Shown here: in pieces, positions 1 through 11,659 of the stretch | Layout of the letters: each line of letters begins with the position of its first letter | How positions within the stretch are numbered: the first letter of the stretch is position 1 | NCBI GenBank assembly: GCA_030374765.1 | Contig: JARGXX010000079.1 | Coordinates: forward strand, 930,001-994,000 | DNA length: 64,000 nt | Source of the DNA: Agarophyton chilense | Lineage: Eukaryota; Rhodophyta; Florideophyceae; Gracilariales; Gracilariaceae | Direction: 5' to 3' | Translations under genes and position numbers: made by a program | The notes under the pieces: generated by a model | The model's database searches: none | The model's input: the letters and a program-made list of their open reading frames with translations, nothing else | What the model was told of the DNA's origin: nothing

Positions 1-851
1 GTCTTATATGTCTAATCGATGAATAGTTCAACAACCTTGTGGTTTTGTAGAATTGTACGCGCTAGACAAGTCATGAATCCAAGCGCTTGTGGTTCCTTTC
101 TTTCAAATACCAGTGTCATGTTTTGAGCTTGTGTACCGTTGTGCGATCCGCAGTTGTCAGTCGGCACAAGCCGGAAGATCACCGTCTTCAGGTCCCTTTT
201 ATGTTCTCCTTTATCTCCCGGGATATCTCTCGTTCCTAGTTCTCTCTCTCCTTTTAAACTCATTCTCTGGTCTCTCTATTACCCCTGTCCCTTGGGTCTC
301 TATTCTCTGCAATCGTTTGCCGTATTGTTGCATTGTTCTAATGCTAACGCCACCTAACCATTCTTACCTCCATCTGTCCTGCCGCCCTCCGTGTCCATGC
401 TCTCTTTGTGTGACCCTTTCCCTTCCGGGCGTTCCTTCCTCAGTAAGCATTCTGCTCTCGCCCTCTTGCACTAAACCTCAATCCTTTTTCCGCTAATCCG
501 CGGACTACTTATCCGTGCTCGTTTCTCTAGTTGTATTCTCTTCTTCGCCAGTCCCCTGTCTTTCGTCCCCTCGCTCTTTCGTGCTCTGTTTTGCACTCAG
601 TAAAGTATTCCATTGTAATCTTTTCCTTGCACCTGCATTAGCTCTTGTCAATGTGTCATATCCGCTGACATCATGGCGCACTTGCTACTAGTCCATTTCA
701 ATGCAGAGTCAAACATGTCACAATCGTACATTTGAGCAGACGTAAAAGGATCTGCATGCTTTCTACACTCTCTGTATATAGCTCTAACCCAGCTGTTATA
801 TTCCGTGAGATACGGTATATAATACACTTTGCAGTTGGTACTCGGAGCTTT
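1..851. other. No gene recognised
   Basis: I see no convincing gene here. Both strands have short open frames, but none shows a domain or motif. Positions 190-600 are strongly pyrimidine-rich on the plus strand, with many CTCT and TTCT runs. This could be transcribed flank or decayed LTR sequence, but no matching second copy was found in the window. The end of this stretch is the 3' flank of the minus-strand open frame that follows. Confidence 0.4.
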
Positions 852-1721
852 TCAGAGGTTCATGAGATTTTGAAACGGAACTAATCCATCGAGGGCCAAT
901 TCTGAAATCCTCGCTTCCTGTTGGGGGGTGAGAGACACACAGTCTCTTCCTGGTGAATATATTTCATCATGTTTCATTGAAACAAGAGCGCTCCCGTCGT
1001 TTTCTTTTGTGATACTAAGTGAACCGCTGCAATTAAGTATCTTTTTTGACGTCCGCAGTCGTTTTCTGTCTGTGGGTAGTTTTGAAGCAGATTGCAAAGT
1101 TTTCTTTTGACTGCAAATGTAGTAAGAACGTTTTGTGGTTCTCGTGTATATGATGAATATCTGTCGAAACGTTTCTTCCAGTAAGCCTATTGTGTGGTTC
1201 TCGAGTTTTGTGCGTGATATCGTTGGTGTCCGAACTTGACGAAAACAATCCATTTTGTATTTTATCTTTCGACAAGCTGATAAAGAGAGTTCCAAGGTTT
1301 CCCCAAAGATTTCGACATTCAGTGAGCGACCGAAGTCGTGCTTAACTTGAATCATTCTTGTCTGCTCGTAAACTATGAGCTTTCTTCGGCATTTGTGATA
1401 TTGTTTTGAGAGAGAACCGTTGTTGGAGACAAACGTAGAGACGTTTCTAATGAGAGAGCATCTTGCACATGTGACAGAGCACGTATCAATGAGCTTTGAA
1501 AGTGGTGGTTGAGGTTTACTCAGAAGCCACTCTAAAAATGCCAAAAATGTGTTTAGACAAATACGAAGCTCTGTTTCGTCATTCAATTGAAAGAGAAGGT
1601 TCTGTGCAACGGCCTGGGAGAAAGAGTTATCTCCGAACAGAAATAAATACTCTGCAGCTTGATAGAAAGTAGGTAGTACCCTTGCAAAGGACTCAAAATA
1701 TAAAACTTTGACGTTGTCCAT
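852..1721 (-). CDS. Hypothetical protein with one Cys/His cluster
   Basis: This is a single open frame of 289 residues with no retroelement motif, so it may be a host gene. Seen: a hydrophobic helical N-terminal third, then near residues 60-113 an aromatic-rich stretch (FLAFLEWLLS) followed by a C-x3-C-x2-C group and YHKC, which could bind zinc. The rest is basic and Ser/Thr-rich. The spacing of the W, paired Cys and final H-x-x-C loosely recalls the C-terminal end of Mediator subunit 27. In that family, however, the cluster closes the protein, whereas here about 180 residues follow. The start is the first Met of the frame; an upstream exon cannot be excluded. Function is not assigned. The nearest neighbour is a decayed retroelement about 1 kb away. 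Confidence 0.4.
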   Translation of the reverse strand: MDNVKVLYFESFARVLPTFYQAAEYLFLFGDNSFSQAVAQNLLFQLNDETELRICLNTFLAFLEWLLSKPQPPLSKLIDTCSVTCARCSLIRNVSTFVSNNGSLSKQYHKCRRKLIVYEQTRMIQVKHDFGRSLNVEIFGETLELSLSACRKIKYKMDCFRQVRTPTISRTKLENHTIGLLEETFRQIFIIYTRTTKRSYYICSQKKTLQSASKLPTDRKRLRTSKKILNCSGSLSITKENDGSALVSMKHDEIYSPGRDCVSLTPQQEARISELALDGLVPFQNLMNL

Positions 1722-2678
1722 CCTCCAGTATCGAGAGAGGGAAGATGGTCAACCCAAAAGAATGTGAAGAGAAAAACAAAGCCAGAGGAGGCGGAAATAA
1801 TGTTGAAAGAGCTTTTATACATTAAGATATCTGTTTTACGCCACCTTTGTGAAAATTGGAATTCAACAATATCAAGCGGACACGGACCGGGTTTGTGATT
1901 TTAAATTCGAGCACACTCCCAACTTCGGCTTTCCTTGTATCTCGATGATCACTTCTTCAGTTACGGGACAAGGAGCCGAAAACTGAACATCTTCGACCAC
2001 CTTGAGCGCACCACAAGTTATCTTTCTACTTACAGTTCAGTAGAAGAGCTGAGTAAGCCAAACAAGTTGTTTGAAACCAATTGAGCTCAAAAGGTTGTCG
2101 CTTAGACGTGGCCATTTGGCACTGGTGTTCACAAGACCATTAGCTGCCCTGAGAAGCAGCCAATCAAACCTGTGGCTGGTGGCGCACTCTTCAAGTGTTA
2201 TCTCGTAGACTCTTATTGAAGATGCAGAAGTTAGTGCGTTCAAGCTACCGACGATTTTTTGTCGCGTTGTCGGTCTACTAGGGTCTAAAGTACTACTCAT
2301 TCTAGCTACTCGGACTCCAGCCTTCTAGTTTCTGAAAAAAGGAAATGAAGTGCTGCCCTGCCTCAGTGCTCCAAATTGAGCGCAATGTAGAAGCCGAACG
2401 TCCGTTTCGGATAACATAAGCCAAACGTATATCTTGGATTGTCGGGGCCAAACTTTCGTATCGGTCAACAGTGCCCAAACGTCCATATAGGGCCAGATCG
2501 GCCACTTCTGTTCAGTTCGGGCAAGGTCCTGCCTTTGTGTCAACTGGACTTCGAAATAAGAGAACTGAGGAACGGTTTCGAGAGAGATTTCGGGTTGGGA
2601 GCTTTGAGGGTCAGGTGTGTCGAGCAGGGGTTGTCTAGAATCGGTAGTAACATGTTCAACTGTATCTTTAGAATAACG
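1722..2678. other. No assignable gene; short minus-strand open frames
   Basis: Between the 289-residue open frame and the copia fossil there are two short minus-strand frames (about 2037-2300 and 2302-2543) with no recognisable motif. They lie downstream of the copia fossil in its direction of reading. They may be its unrecognisable 3' part, or a separate decayed sequence. Confidence 0.3.
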
Positions 2679-5590
2679 TCAGGTGTCGGACTGCGGGTTT
2701 ATTACTTCCTTCCCTCCGTAGTCGTAACGGGTGGTGTGCATGTCAGTACGAGCAGTAAACCTAGTTACAGTTCTGGGGTAGTGGAAATTGTTGAGGGGCC
2801 AGAAGACTTCGAAAGTTTCACCTACAGAAGTAGCATTGGCATCAGACAGACCAGAGGAACATGGTAGAGAGAGATTAGAGACATTTTGAGGGAGCGGCTC
2901 TGCAAGATCAAGGTAAGGTTCCAGTATAGTGTAAGAAGGCGAGCGACCGTTGCCGATATCACTACGTACAGTATTGACCGGTAGAGCATCAGCCACATGA
3001 CCTTCTTAGGTATCAGACGAATCGTTTACAGCATTGCAGATAGCTAGTTGGACAGAAGAATCCATGTCGTCCAACGCGTCTTGTATTTTGGCAGCGAGTT
3101 CGTCTTGGCTGACATCTAGGCGAGTATCTTCGATAGCAGCCCTCATCTTACGACCGTTAGCGCCTGCAAAAGTTACCGTACGTATTTGAGGTCGTAGGAC
3201 AGAGCTGGTTTTGATGACGACCAGCGACCACGTTTTTGATGTTGCTGGCAAACAAAAACTTGTACCATATTTCTAGGAGTCAGCGCGATATCCGAGGTTG
3301 CTTTGGGGCAAACAATTAGCGTTAGCTTCCGCTTAGACACGAGAACTTCATAAGCTTTGACAATATCGTGCGGAACTAATGCAAGCGTACCGTGAGAAGT
3401 AACCGGACGAGTATAGCCTTTTGCTAAGTCTTGTGCAGATAGCACGTCGTTACCATCGAGTTCAATGAATATTCGCAGTGCATTCTGGATGAGAATGGAA
3501 ACATGCGTGGAATTTGAAGGGGATGCAGAATTCTTGAGATTTTAATAGACGTCTCGGATCCCTTTGTGCTTGGATTCCAAGACATTTTTGTTATGACGTC
3601 TGGAAGGAATAGGACGGGAGGTGATTCCAAGGGTTTTCTGGTATCTGGTGAATGAATCAGTACCAAACACGGGATCAAAAAGCACTCAATTGGGAGTCCA
3701 GAACTGCGAAATGCAAACTGCTTTGAACGCACATATACCGCTGTTCACTATAGTATCAGGTACAGTAAGCCCGTAAGAGTATGGAGAGCCGGCATCCATC
3801 ACATCACACACGCATATTTTATCCAAGAAATATGATCAATACAAACAATTTCATTGAAATCACGGGACATGGAGCTGATGGACACCTTTCGATCAGTTTG
3901 AGGGCGAGCAGTAGCGGAACAGCTAGTGCATTCTTCCAATGTACGAGACAGATACTTCTCAACTGCATCAATCCATAGTGGATCACGTAGTCACAGAAGC
4001 TTGACATCGGTATATGATGCGTGACCACACACGTCTTTGTGGTCTTTATCGCCAATATGCTTCACTTCAGACCATGGTCGTTCTGAAGAGGACTCGTTTA
4101 TTGTAACAGAGGCGCAGAATATTCGTGTGAGGCTAGCACCTGTAAGCGGGACAGAGCGAAACGTAAAGGTCCCGTGAGGAATGTAGCAATGCATCTCATA
4201 GTTCACGAGAGTCACTTCATTGGAGGTAGAACCAGTGGTGGGTAACTGTAGAGCATTGCGACCGAAATGGAGAATACTAAAGTGCTTGGTAACAATACGG
4301 CCTACCATCCACTGCGACGAACCTTCAATGACAAGGTGCCTGAGGTTGACATGAGTACCACTGTCAGTACAAATTTCTAAGTGAATCGAACCTAAAATGG
4401 GACGTGCCTCGCTACTGTGCTCACCATTTCTATAATTTCAAAAGATCTGCAACATAATCCGGTAAGAGGTCGAGACACCCATTCCAATCAGGGCGGACGA
4501 GGTCCCAAACCAGAGACAGTTCTTGGAGACCGCGGCCACTATATGGGGCACCATTGTCCAAAAGAGGACCTACACCGTTTGAATCAGTGAACAGATTTCC
4601 AGAGTAAGCAAGAATGAAAGCAAGATCAAAAGTCAAGGGTTTTCTCTCGCCAGTTTTCTCTTTCGGAGCATCATGTGAGGGAACACCATTCTTCAGACTT
4701 TCGTCTTCGTTATTGTCTCTACCTTAGTGACCAAACCTAAAACACCTTCTCCATTTGGAACAGGACTTAAGACCTGCCAATTCTTTTTAGGGTAAGCTTC
4801 TTTTTTGTAGTCGGTACGAGACGAAGAAGTTTTAGGAAGCCGTCATAGCGATGGTGGAGGACTTTGATAAGGAAGCCAGAGCTCTCTCATACTGTCTAAT
4901 AACAGAGGAAATAACTTCATACGATACGGCCTTCAGACAATCATCAGTATTGAAACTGTTTTTGAAACCTTTGGTACTGGGAGCAAAGGTTGCGAAGTCC
5001 CAAATATGTTCAGTAGCATCAACTTCAGCGTTAGCTAAGAGAGTAAACGACACAACAGCTTCAGATAATTTCACCTCCGAACCACATGCGTGCAACTTAT
5101 AGGTCTAGGCTTGAAAACGGGACTCAACGTTTTTAAAAGATTCATTATTGCCTCTTCGCCTTGTTAAAATGGAAACAAAATCGGAGTACACGTCAGACAA
5201 GACTTCAAGCGGATCGAGGTTGTAAACGACGGCAACAATAGCAGCAACCACTTCTTTAGAGGCGACGGTATCCTGTGAAATAGCCTTAAACAAGTCACGA
5301 GCGCGACCGTATAGCTGAGATTGTAGCAAAACTCAACAATAATCACTGGGTAACTTGGAACTATTTTTAGGATCCAGAAGATCTTGGAAATATTCCCATT
5401 GTTTGACGGCAGTAGCATAGGGTTCTTGATTACCCCTTCCATCATCCCACAGAATGTTGCGGATGTCCCACTTAAAGGGCGGAAGGTTAGGCAGGTCAGA
5501 CGGCGAACTTCCTGGGCCCCTAACAATGAAAGGAGTCTCTGTCACAGTAGAATCTACAGTAGGTTGATGGTAATGAACCGATATAAACAA
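2679..5590 (-). mobile_element. Ty1/copia-like retrotransposon, heavily decayed fossil
   Basis: The parts appear in copia order on the minus strand. A gag-like region (about 5590-4832) has helical segments typical of copia capsid proteins. A protease-like motif DNGAPYSGRG lies near 4560. A GAG-pre-integrase-like segment (GHASYTDVKLL) followed by a C-x-x-C lies near 4000. An integrase C-terminal-like stretch (LAKGYTRPV, VSKRKLTLI) lies near 3420-3290. A WPLNNFHYP...TDMHTTRYD segment near 2850-2720 resembles the module between integrase and reverse transcriptase in many algal and oomycete copia elements. No reverse transcriptase is recognisable and no LTR pair was found. The coding parts are broken in many places (roughly ten or more), so it is old. 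Its 5' end faces the chromovirus fossil that begins about 270 bases away on the other strand. Confidence 0.6.
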
Positions 5591-5865
5591 GGGAACAGTA
5601 GAAAGCTTTCGGATTCTTCTTTGAGAATTGGACCGTTGTCGATCATAGGGGAGCTTATATGTAAAACAGAGCTACAGTACGACGGTTGGAATACGCTACC
5701 AAGCCATAATGTAGCATCGATAACTTCTGCCAAAGAACTCGTAGCTGTCACAACTTAGAAAAGATAGAATTTACTAAAGCATTCGATAAATACGAGCACA
5801 GGAACAGATGCAGAAAACGATACCATTAAACACAGACACAGTTCATATCTACGGTCTGTAGACTG

Positions 5866-7990
5866 ATCGAAAGAATTCCAAGTCCATATTGATGCATCAC
5901 AGAAGGCAGTAGGATTCACTCTTTCACAAGTAGACGACCAAGAAAAGGACCATGTTTTGGCTTAAATTTCAAGTAAGCTGATCCCCGCAGAGCAGTAATA
6001 CACCACAAATGAAAGAGAACTTCTTGGGGCTGGTGTTTGCTCTGCAACAATTCAGGTGTTACTTGGAGGGAAGCACTTATGACATCATTACCGACAACCT
6101 GGCAGTTAAACAATTTCTGACTAATAAGAATATCAATCACCGTGAAGCACGATGGCTGGAAGTGCTGGCCTCTTTTAACATCCGTTATGGTTTTTACAAC
6201 CTGGAAGAATAATTGTTCTTCATGACGCTCTCTCAAGCATATTGCACACCACCCATTAATTAAGAATGTTTTCTCTGATACATTTGAGGTGAAAAAAATG
6301 CAGAAGTTTGTCGGGTAATACTCTTTAGATAGAGTATTTGGTCCTTTGTTGAAACATTAGATGGTAAACTCCAGATGGTACCAAGAAAAAAGAGCGCGTT
6401 TAGTATACCCTGCAAAGCTTTTGCATGGATGACTGGAAACTGTTGTACGAGGGAAAACTTTGTGTTTCGCGAAATTCTTGGCGAGAAATCCTCGAACTTG
6501 CCCATGATGCGAAGACAGAACGCCATTACGGGTTTACGAAGACATTGGAACTTCTGTCTGCCTTTCATTGGAAACAAAAAGCCTGTGATGTCGATCGATA
6601 CTGTCATGGTTGTCTGGTCTATCATATGAGAATGGATCACCAAGGTCAGGTACTGTTAGTGTTAGTTAACGGCGAGTAGGAATGAGTAAAGGCATAATTA
6701 TGTCTTCACCCAATCTTACTGGCCGTTAGAGACTCATTGCAATGGATTCTATCTTTGACCTACCATTGACAGCCTGGGGTTTGGACTTTATTTCAATGTG
6801 GGCGATGGTTTGTCCCGTCGCATTCGTTACATATCTGCAAAGAGAATAGATGATGCTCCAAAGGTAGCTAGAGAATTCTTTGACACGATATTTCTAGAAC
6901 TATAGATTTCCAGATTCTATTATGTCTGATAGAGATCCAAGAGTTACCTCCTTGTTTTGGAAAGTTTTGATGAAACTATGCAGTGTGAAGCTACGAATGT
7001 CTTCTACAATACATCCTCAATCCGATGGTGCCTCCGAAGTAATTAATCGCATGATAGAAAACTATATTAGATGTTTTTGCTCCTTTCAACAAAACGATTC
7101 GGACGAATTTCTTCTATCTGCAGAATTTGCGTGTAATTCGTCTTGCTCTGAGTTCCTTGGCATGCCACCGTTGGAAGTTGACCTTGGTTCGAAACCAAGA
7201 AGAACCACTTGAACTACTCATTGCAGCGCACTGCACAATAAAATCTATTGAACATTTCTGGTACCGACTACAATCAGTCCTACAAGATGCACAGTATTCA
7301 AATAAGCTTGCAAAAGCCACACAAGCGGCAGAAGCCTCTGGGGAGTCTTGGAGATCTCCGTACCGGGCTGGTGAAAAGGTTTTTGTTTCTACGAAATTGC
7401 TCATGGATGGTTACTCTCGTGCTTAACTTAAAGATAAGCTTACTGCATAACAGTTTGGACCTTTCTATATCACAAAATTAAAGAGGAAGAAAACTCTGCG
7501 ACTATAATTTCCTCTTCATATTAAGACCTACTCTGTGGTGCATGTATTGGTGAATAGATGGTTTAGAATGCAATCACACAATATTCCTTAAACATTTCCA
7601 GCTAAATACGTTTCAGAAAAATTCACTGAGAAAGGTTCCTTATTTCAAGTTAGCAAAATACTAAGTCATCGACGTAGAGACCGAAAATACCAATGGTCAA
7701 CGTTACTCAAAAATTCTCCTACACACAACGTGGAATGGCAACCGAACAGAGATTTCGTGTATTTTGACGGAACTCTAACAGCAGCATTTTATGACAATTT
7801 ACTACCTTTCAGCGAGTGAAGTGAAGTCTTGATTATCTAGATGTTTCGACAAGTTTTCTCCTGGAGAGTCTGACCCCTATCTTTTAGTTGGTTTTGGAGG
7901 TGCATTTGAAAGGATTGATGCTAGTTTTACATTAACTTTTTGACGTATGTCACATGCTTTAGTTTCTATTCTTCCTGGAGAGGGGGCTGA
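5866..7990 (+). mobile_element. Ty3/gypsy chromovirus, decayed 3' half
   Basis: Plus-strand parts in Ty3/gypsy order: an RNase H region (5866-6212, with VHIDAS, ELLGL-like and FRCYLEGS motifs); an integrase zinc-binding region (about 6440-6630, with H..H and C..C pairs); an integrase core (6770-7210, with DPRVTS and the HPQSDGASE motif carrying the catalytic Glu neighbourhood); a downstream module near 7470-7560; and a chromodomain-like stretch (about 7650-7800, with HRRRDRKYQW and VEWQP). A purine run, GGAGAGGGGGC at 7977-7987, directly followed by TG, could be the polypurine tract with the 3' LTR starting at 7988, but no partner LTR is present. Gag, protease and reverse transcriptase are not seen. 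It is broken in many places and old. It is not close to the three chromoviruses further along. Confidence 0.75.
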
Positions 7991-8085
7991 AACAATTCTT
8001 TTTACCATACTTAACCTCTAGAGAAGGCCACTTCCGAAGAATGCCACTACGTCTCTAGAGTTTTCTACCAAATATTGGCCCGTAG

Positions 8086-8220
8086 GCGGCTGGATTCGAA
8101 CCCTGTCCCTTTCCATCCGTCTCCTCCACTGTCAGGTATAAATAGTCGACCCAGAATCGAACTTGCTACCTCAATATCCATGCTGGCGACAGTTGGTGAG
8201 TGTTCCGTCAAGGTCCGGTT
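8086..8220 (-). repeat. tRNA T-arm-like motifs, possible SINE fragment
   Basis: On the minus strand, two sequences resembling the T arm of a tRNA occur about 60 bases apart: GGGTTCGAATCC (near 8093-8104) and AAGTTCGATTCTGG (near 8151-8164). Neither is preceded by a matching D arm and anticodon arm that I could fold, so this is not called a tRNA gene. A tRNA-derived SINE fragment or pseudogene pair is the more likely reading. No second copy was noticed in this window. Confidence 0.25.
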
Positions 8221-8261
8221 CGCGCTGAGGATATCTGCGCACAGTAGTGTAAGGAAGGAAG

Positions 8262-8282
8262 CCCCCCTTTTGGGGGGGCCCC
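8262..8282. other. GC hairpin CCCCCC-TTTT-GGGGGG
   Basis: A perfect six-pair C/G hairpin with a TTTT loop runs straight into a further C run. It lies just outside the 3' side of the tyrosine-recombinase retroelement and may mark or border its end. Confidence 0.4.
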
Positions 8283-8393
8283 CCTACTTTGCAGGAAGTC
8301 CAGCAGCCATGCTCGCCATTCTGTTCAACACGTATGCCAGCACGCCTACGGCCACAGAAAGAGAGGCATGATTACACAGGGGGGGTGGGTGGG

Positions 8394-8590
8394 AGAGAGA
8401 GGCATGCCAGTGATCTCGGCAGATCGCCATGGCACCCGCCTGGCTCTTGTAGACTCGCCGGCCGCGGTGCATCAGATACGTGATCGACTTTTTTCGTACA
8501 CGTCACGCACGCCACATACGTGGCCGGCCTCGCTATGTAGGTGAATGCGTTTCATTTGCATAAACGAGGACGTCTACACTCAACGAAACG
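8394..8590 (-). repeat. Direct repeat of tyrosine-recombinase element, 3' copy
   Basis: This 197-bp copy runs from AGAGAGAGGCATG to CAACGAAACG. It matches 12439-12635 at all but about three positions, so the two were recently identical. Confidence 0.9.
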
Positions 8591-8644
8591 TCCAACTTAC
8601 GATCGCGCAGCGTTTTCTGTTCCGACTGATCAGGCGGCCGCTTA

Positions 8645-9700
8645 TCAAGCTGTGGAAACGGGAACCTCGCACGATGGATGACCGAACACCCAGAACGAAG
8701 CGGGAGACAAAGCGATCGTACCGTCAAAGTAAGTACTTGCCATTTCCACACCTGCGCCAGGTCCCCAACCGAAGCGCGACAAGCGAATCTCCAGCGGAAA
8801 TCCTAACAAAACCTGTTCCGTATGCGCCCCAATGCGGAGCGAATGCGATGTATACTTTCCACCCTCGGGTGGTTCGATCCTTAACACTGCGAGGCAGCGC
8901 AACAAAGCTCGAGTCGTGGTTTGCTCGGCTAATGGCGTTCGCTCGCCGTCAAGTCCGAAGAAGCAGTCGTGCCTCCCACGTGCAACTGCAAAACGCTGCC
9001 ATAGATCGATCGGCGAAGGAGCTTCGGACACTCGCCAATATCGCATTAGCGGCGCACGACTGGCAGGCTTGCCCTTCAGAGTAGTCAACCGAGCGAGCAC
9101 TTCTGTCTGCGTGATCTCGACGTTTGCGTCAACAGGGACGTTACCGAGCTGTCGCGTAACCCGTTGAAACAATACGCAAATACAACCATTGCGCAATCTC
9201 GCAAAGTTACAGTTGCGTTCGTCGCCATGCCGAGTCCCCATATCCTTTGAACCACTTCCGCCGGCACACCACACCGAACAGTAGCCTGAGGAAACTCCTT
9301 CTCTTCCCACCGTTGGTAAGCCCGAAGTACATGCGAAAGAAATGGGTAAGGAGGAACCGGTGTGCCGGTTAAGGCCACTTGCATCTGCCGCACCGCACTG
9401 AAATACTGGGGAAGGGACTTGATGCTAACGCTTCTTCGCCCAGCCTCGCGCTCCGCCGTCAGCCATCCGACAAACGCAATGAAATGCGCTTCCGTTACCG
9501 GAAGTATAGACCTCTGCTCTACGGTGCAGAACTCTATCCATGCTCGCCACTGGGAGCTGCGGCTTGCAGCAGTACGGCCACTCCAAGCGTAGTCGGAGAG
9601 CAGGGCGGCCGAGCGCAGAATACCTGAGGTGGGTGGCAGTGACCCTAGGCGCGACATCGCTGCATTGGCCAACTCCATTCTTCTGCCGGATCGGTTAGTC
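8645..9700 (-). pseudogene. Tyrosine recombinase region of the DIRS-order element
   Basis: A core-binding (SAM-like) part (near 9640-9300, with WRAWIEFC and FIAFVGWL) is followed by catalytic boxes: FNGLRDSSV with the first Arg, HSLRIGAHT with the His-x-x-Arg pair, and YFDGTI with the likely nucleophilic Tyr. The family joins the circular DNA copy to the target through a covalent phosphotyrosine. The last conserved box lies less than 150 bases from the 3' direct repeat. It is broken at least once and is treated as a fossil. Confidence 0.75.
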
Positions 9701-11651
9701 ACTCGAAGTTGATCTCGAGCAATAGTAGGCTCCATGCGGGATTCAACTTCCTGTAACCGGCCCACATTGTGTGCGCTGGGGCTCGCAGCTCTTTGACCCG
9801 TGATGCCATCCGCAAAGCGTCCTGACACCATCCCTGCCGAGGCCAGAATGGTATCAGCAGCATCGACGGGGCTTTCGTTACCCGCAATTTGTGAAGTGTC
9901 GCGGAAATCAAGCTCACCGGAGGGCACAACAGACGAGCCTGCTCTTTGTCCCACTTCGAGGCGAGCTCCGCGTATGCCTGAAGGCGAAGAAACCGAGCAT
10001 GCTCGCCCAGTGGGCGGTATGGAAATGCATCCCGAGGGGCTTTCATACCAGCCGCGACGGAACGCCTGAGCTGCCGCTTGATCTGCAAGTCGCCTCGGTA
10101 GAAGCGTCGCGATAGAGCGTCTGCAAATTTGTTTGCGACCGATGGGATCCACTCCGTGCGAAGACGGACACCAAGAGCGTCCAGAACCAGTTTTAGCTTT
10201 CGTAGCTCTTTCATCATGGGACGGGAAGCCGAAACAAATGAGTTGGTGATATGAACGACGGCCTGGTTTTCCACATGCAGTAGTAAGTCCTGGTGTTGCT
10301 CGCTCAGAATTTTCTGCTTCAGCTTCCCGGTGAGTACCATGCGTATGGCCTTGAGCTCGCGATAGCTTATTGACTGCGCTCGATCTTGCCAATTCCATAT
10401 TCCTTGGGCTTTCCAGCAACTGTCCACGCCTGGCTCGAGGTTCCGGGCGTTGAAAGTTCCTCCATAGCCCACGTCCGCGGCGTCGGTGTGCAACGCTGCG
10501 GATGGAGTAGGCGGCACCATTGGTCTTCCTCCCAACTCTTGAGCACTGAGTTGCTTCCATCGTCGGAGATCCCGAATACTCTGGTTGCTTAGGCGAACCC
10601 GACCCCGATCGTCGTGCTCCCTCTTTCGCGAAATGTCCCAATAAAGCGCCCTGGTATAGAACCTGGCCCATGGCATAGCCAAGGAGAGCGCGACACAGAC
10701 ACCGCAAAGGTGCTCGACCTTTCGCTTGCTGACCCATCTCCTCCCGAAACGGACATCCTTTAGGATAGCTTTGGCCAAGCTCTGCACCTTTTCCAACTTG
10801 TGCGGTGCTTCGAGGAACTTCTTTTCTACAGTGTCGATGAGTACCCCCAGATGTTCTAACTTCGTGGCTCCCTCCCAACACCCCTTGGAATTATTTCGCC
10901 GTATTCCGAATCGCCTGAGGAGGACGGCGATGATCTTTTTCGCTCGGGTGCAATGATCCCTGGTTGAAACGGTTCCAAAGACCGAAGGAGCAACCAGAAA
11001 GTCGTCGAGGTAGGCTAACACCCTGAATCCATGTCCCCGTAAGCAGCGTATGAACGGCACCGTTAACTGTGTGAACCAAAGAGGAGATCTTCCCCACCCG
11101 AACGGGAGGGCGACGAATTGATAATACTTCCCATTGTACCGGAAGATGAACCAGTCTCTCATGTCTGGGTGGAGCCGAAAATGCCGGTATCCCTTCTGCA
11201 AATCGAAAGAAATGAAATGGTCCCCTTGCTGTATCTGCATCGCAAACTCCGCCAAGGATTCCATCCGGACTGTACCCTTCACCCAGTGCTTTGACTGCGC
11301 TGAGAGGTTTACTACAAACCTCCCTTTCTTTTCGCCAGGACTGTCCTGCCATACGGTGAAGGCTGAGGATATTACCGCTCCATTTTCTTTTGCCTTCATT
11401 GCATGCGCATGTGATACCTCGTGGTATATTCCGTTTGCGCAGCCTTCTGAGAGATCCACAGAAGCAAAGGCTTTGTCCTCCATAGTCTGCGGAATGTCTG
11501 CGAGCTCTACTCCATTCCCTTTGAATGGTTCTGAAGGAGATTCGTAGATTCCGTATTGGACTGCTCGGCAGAGGAACTCCGAGCAACCCAGACGACGCCA
11601 TTCTTCGACGCGGCTCTGCGGACCACGCCGAAGGGGGCGCCGCCGGCTCAC
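9699..11651 (-). CDS. Reverse transcriptase-RNase H of the DIRS-order element
   Basis: One open frame of 650 residues. The reverse transcriptase fingers and palm occupy about residues 95-260, with FDLQKGYRHF, LPFGWGRSP and the catalytic YLDD at 214-217. RNase H follows at about 386-516, starting HTDAADVGYGG and ending ADALSR, as in DIRS and Ty3-type enzymes. It copies the element RNA into DNA. The start lies 8 bases after the stop of the gag-like gene, so the two probably share one transcript. The frame looks whole. Such elements encode no aspartic protease, and none is seen. Confidence 0.85.
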   Translation of the reverse strand: MSRRRPLRRGPQSRVEEWRRLGCSEFLCRAVQYGIYESPSEPFKGNGVELADIPQTMEDKAFASVDLSEGCANGIYHEVSHAHAMKAKENGAVISSAFTVWQDSPGEKKGRFVVNLSAQSKHWVKGTVRMESLAEFAMQIQQGDHFISFDLQKGYRHFRLHPDMRDWFIFRYNGKYYQFVALPFGWGRSPLWFTQLTVPFIRCLRGHGFRVLAYLDDFLVAPSVFGTVSTRDHCTRAKKIIAVLLRRFGIRRNNSKGCWEGATKLEHLGVLIDTVEKKFLEAPHKLEKVQSLAKAILKDVRFGRRWVSKRKVEHLCGVCVALSLAMPWARFYTRALYWDISRKREHDDRGRVRLSNQSIRDLRRWKQLSAQELGGRPMVPPTPSAALHTDAADVGYGGTFNARNLEPGVDSCWKAQGIWNWQDRAQSISYRELKAIRMVLTGKLKQKILSEQHQDLLLHVENQAVVHITNSFVSASRPMMKELRKLKLVLDALGVRLRTEWIPSVANKFADALSRRFYRGDLQIKRQLRRSVAAGMKAPRDAFPYRPLGEHARFLRLQAYAELASKWDKEQARLLCPPVSLISATLHKLRVTKAPSMLLIPFWPRQGWCQDALRMASRVKELRAPAHTMWAGYRKLNPAWSLLLLEINFE

Positions 11652-11659
11652 TATGGTGA

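Noticed and set aside
12-496. Overlapping open frames on both strands near the window start
   Set aside because: No motif, skewed pyrimidine-rich composition, no partner repeat.
9085-10881. Long second minus-strand open frame overlapping the reverse transcriptase of the DIRS-order element
   Set aside because: Over the overlap it reads as a shadow of the reverse transcriptase-RNase H frame, rich in Arg and Gly without motifs; only its end, the recombinase N-terminal part, is meaningful and is annotated there.
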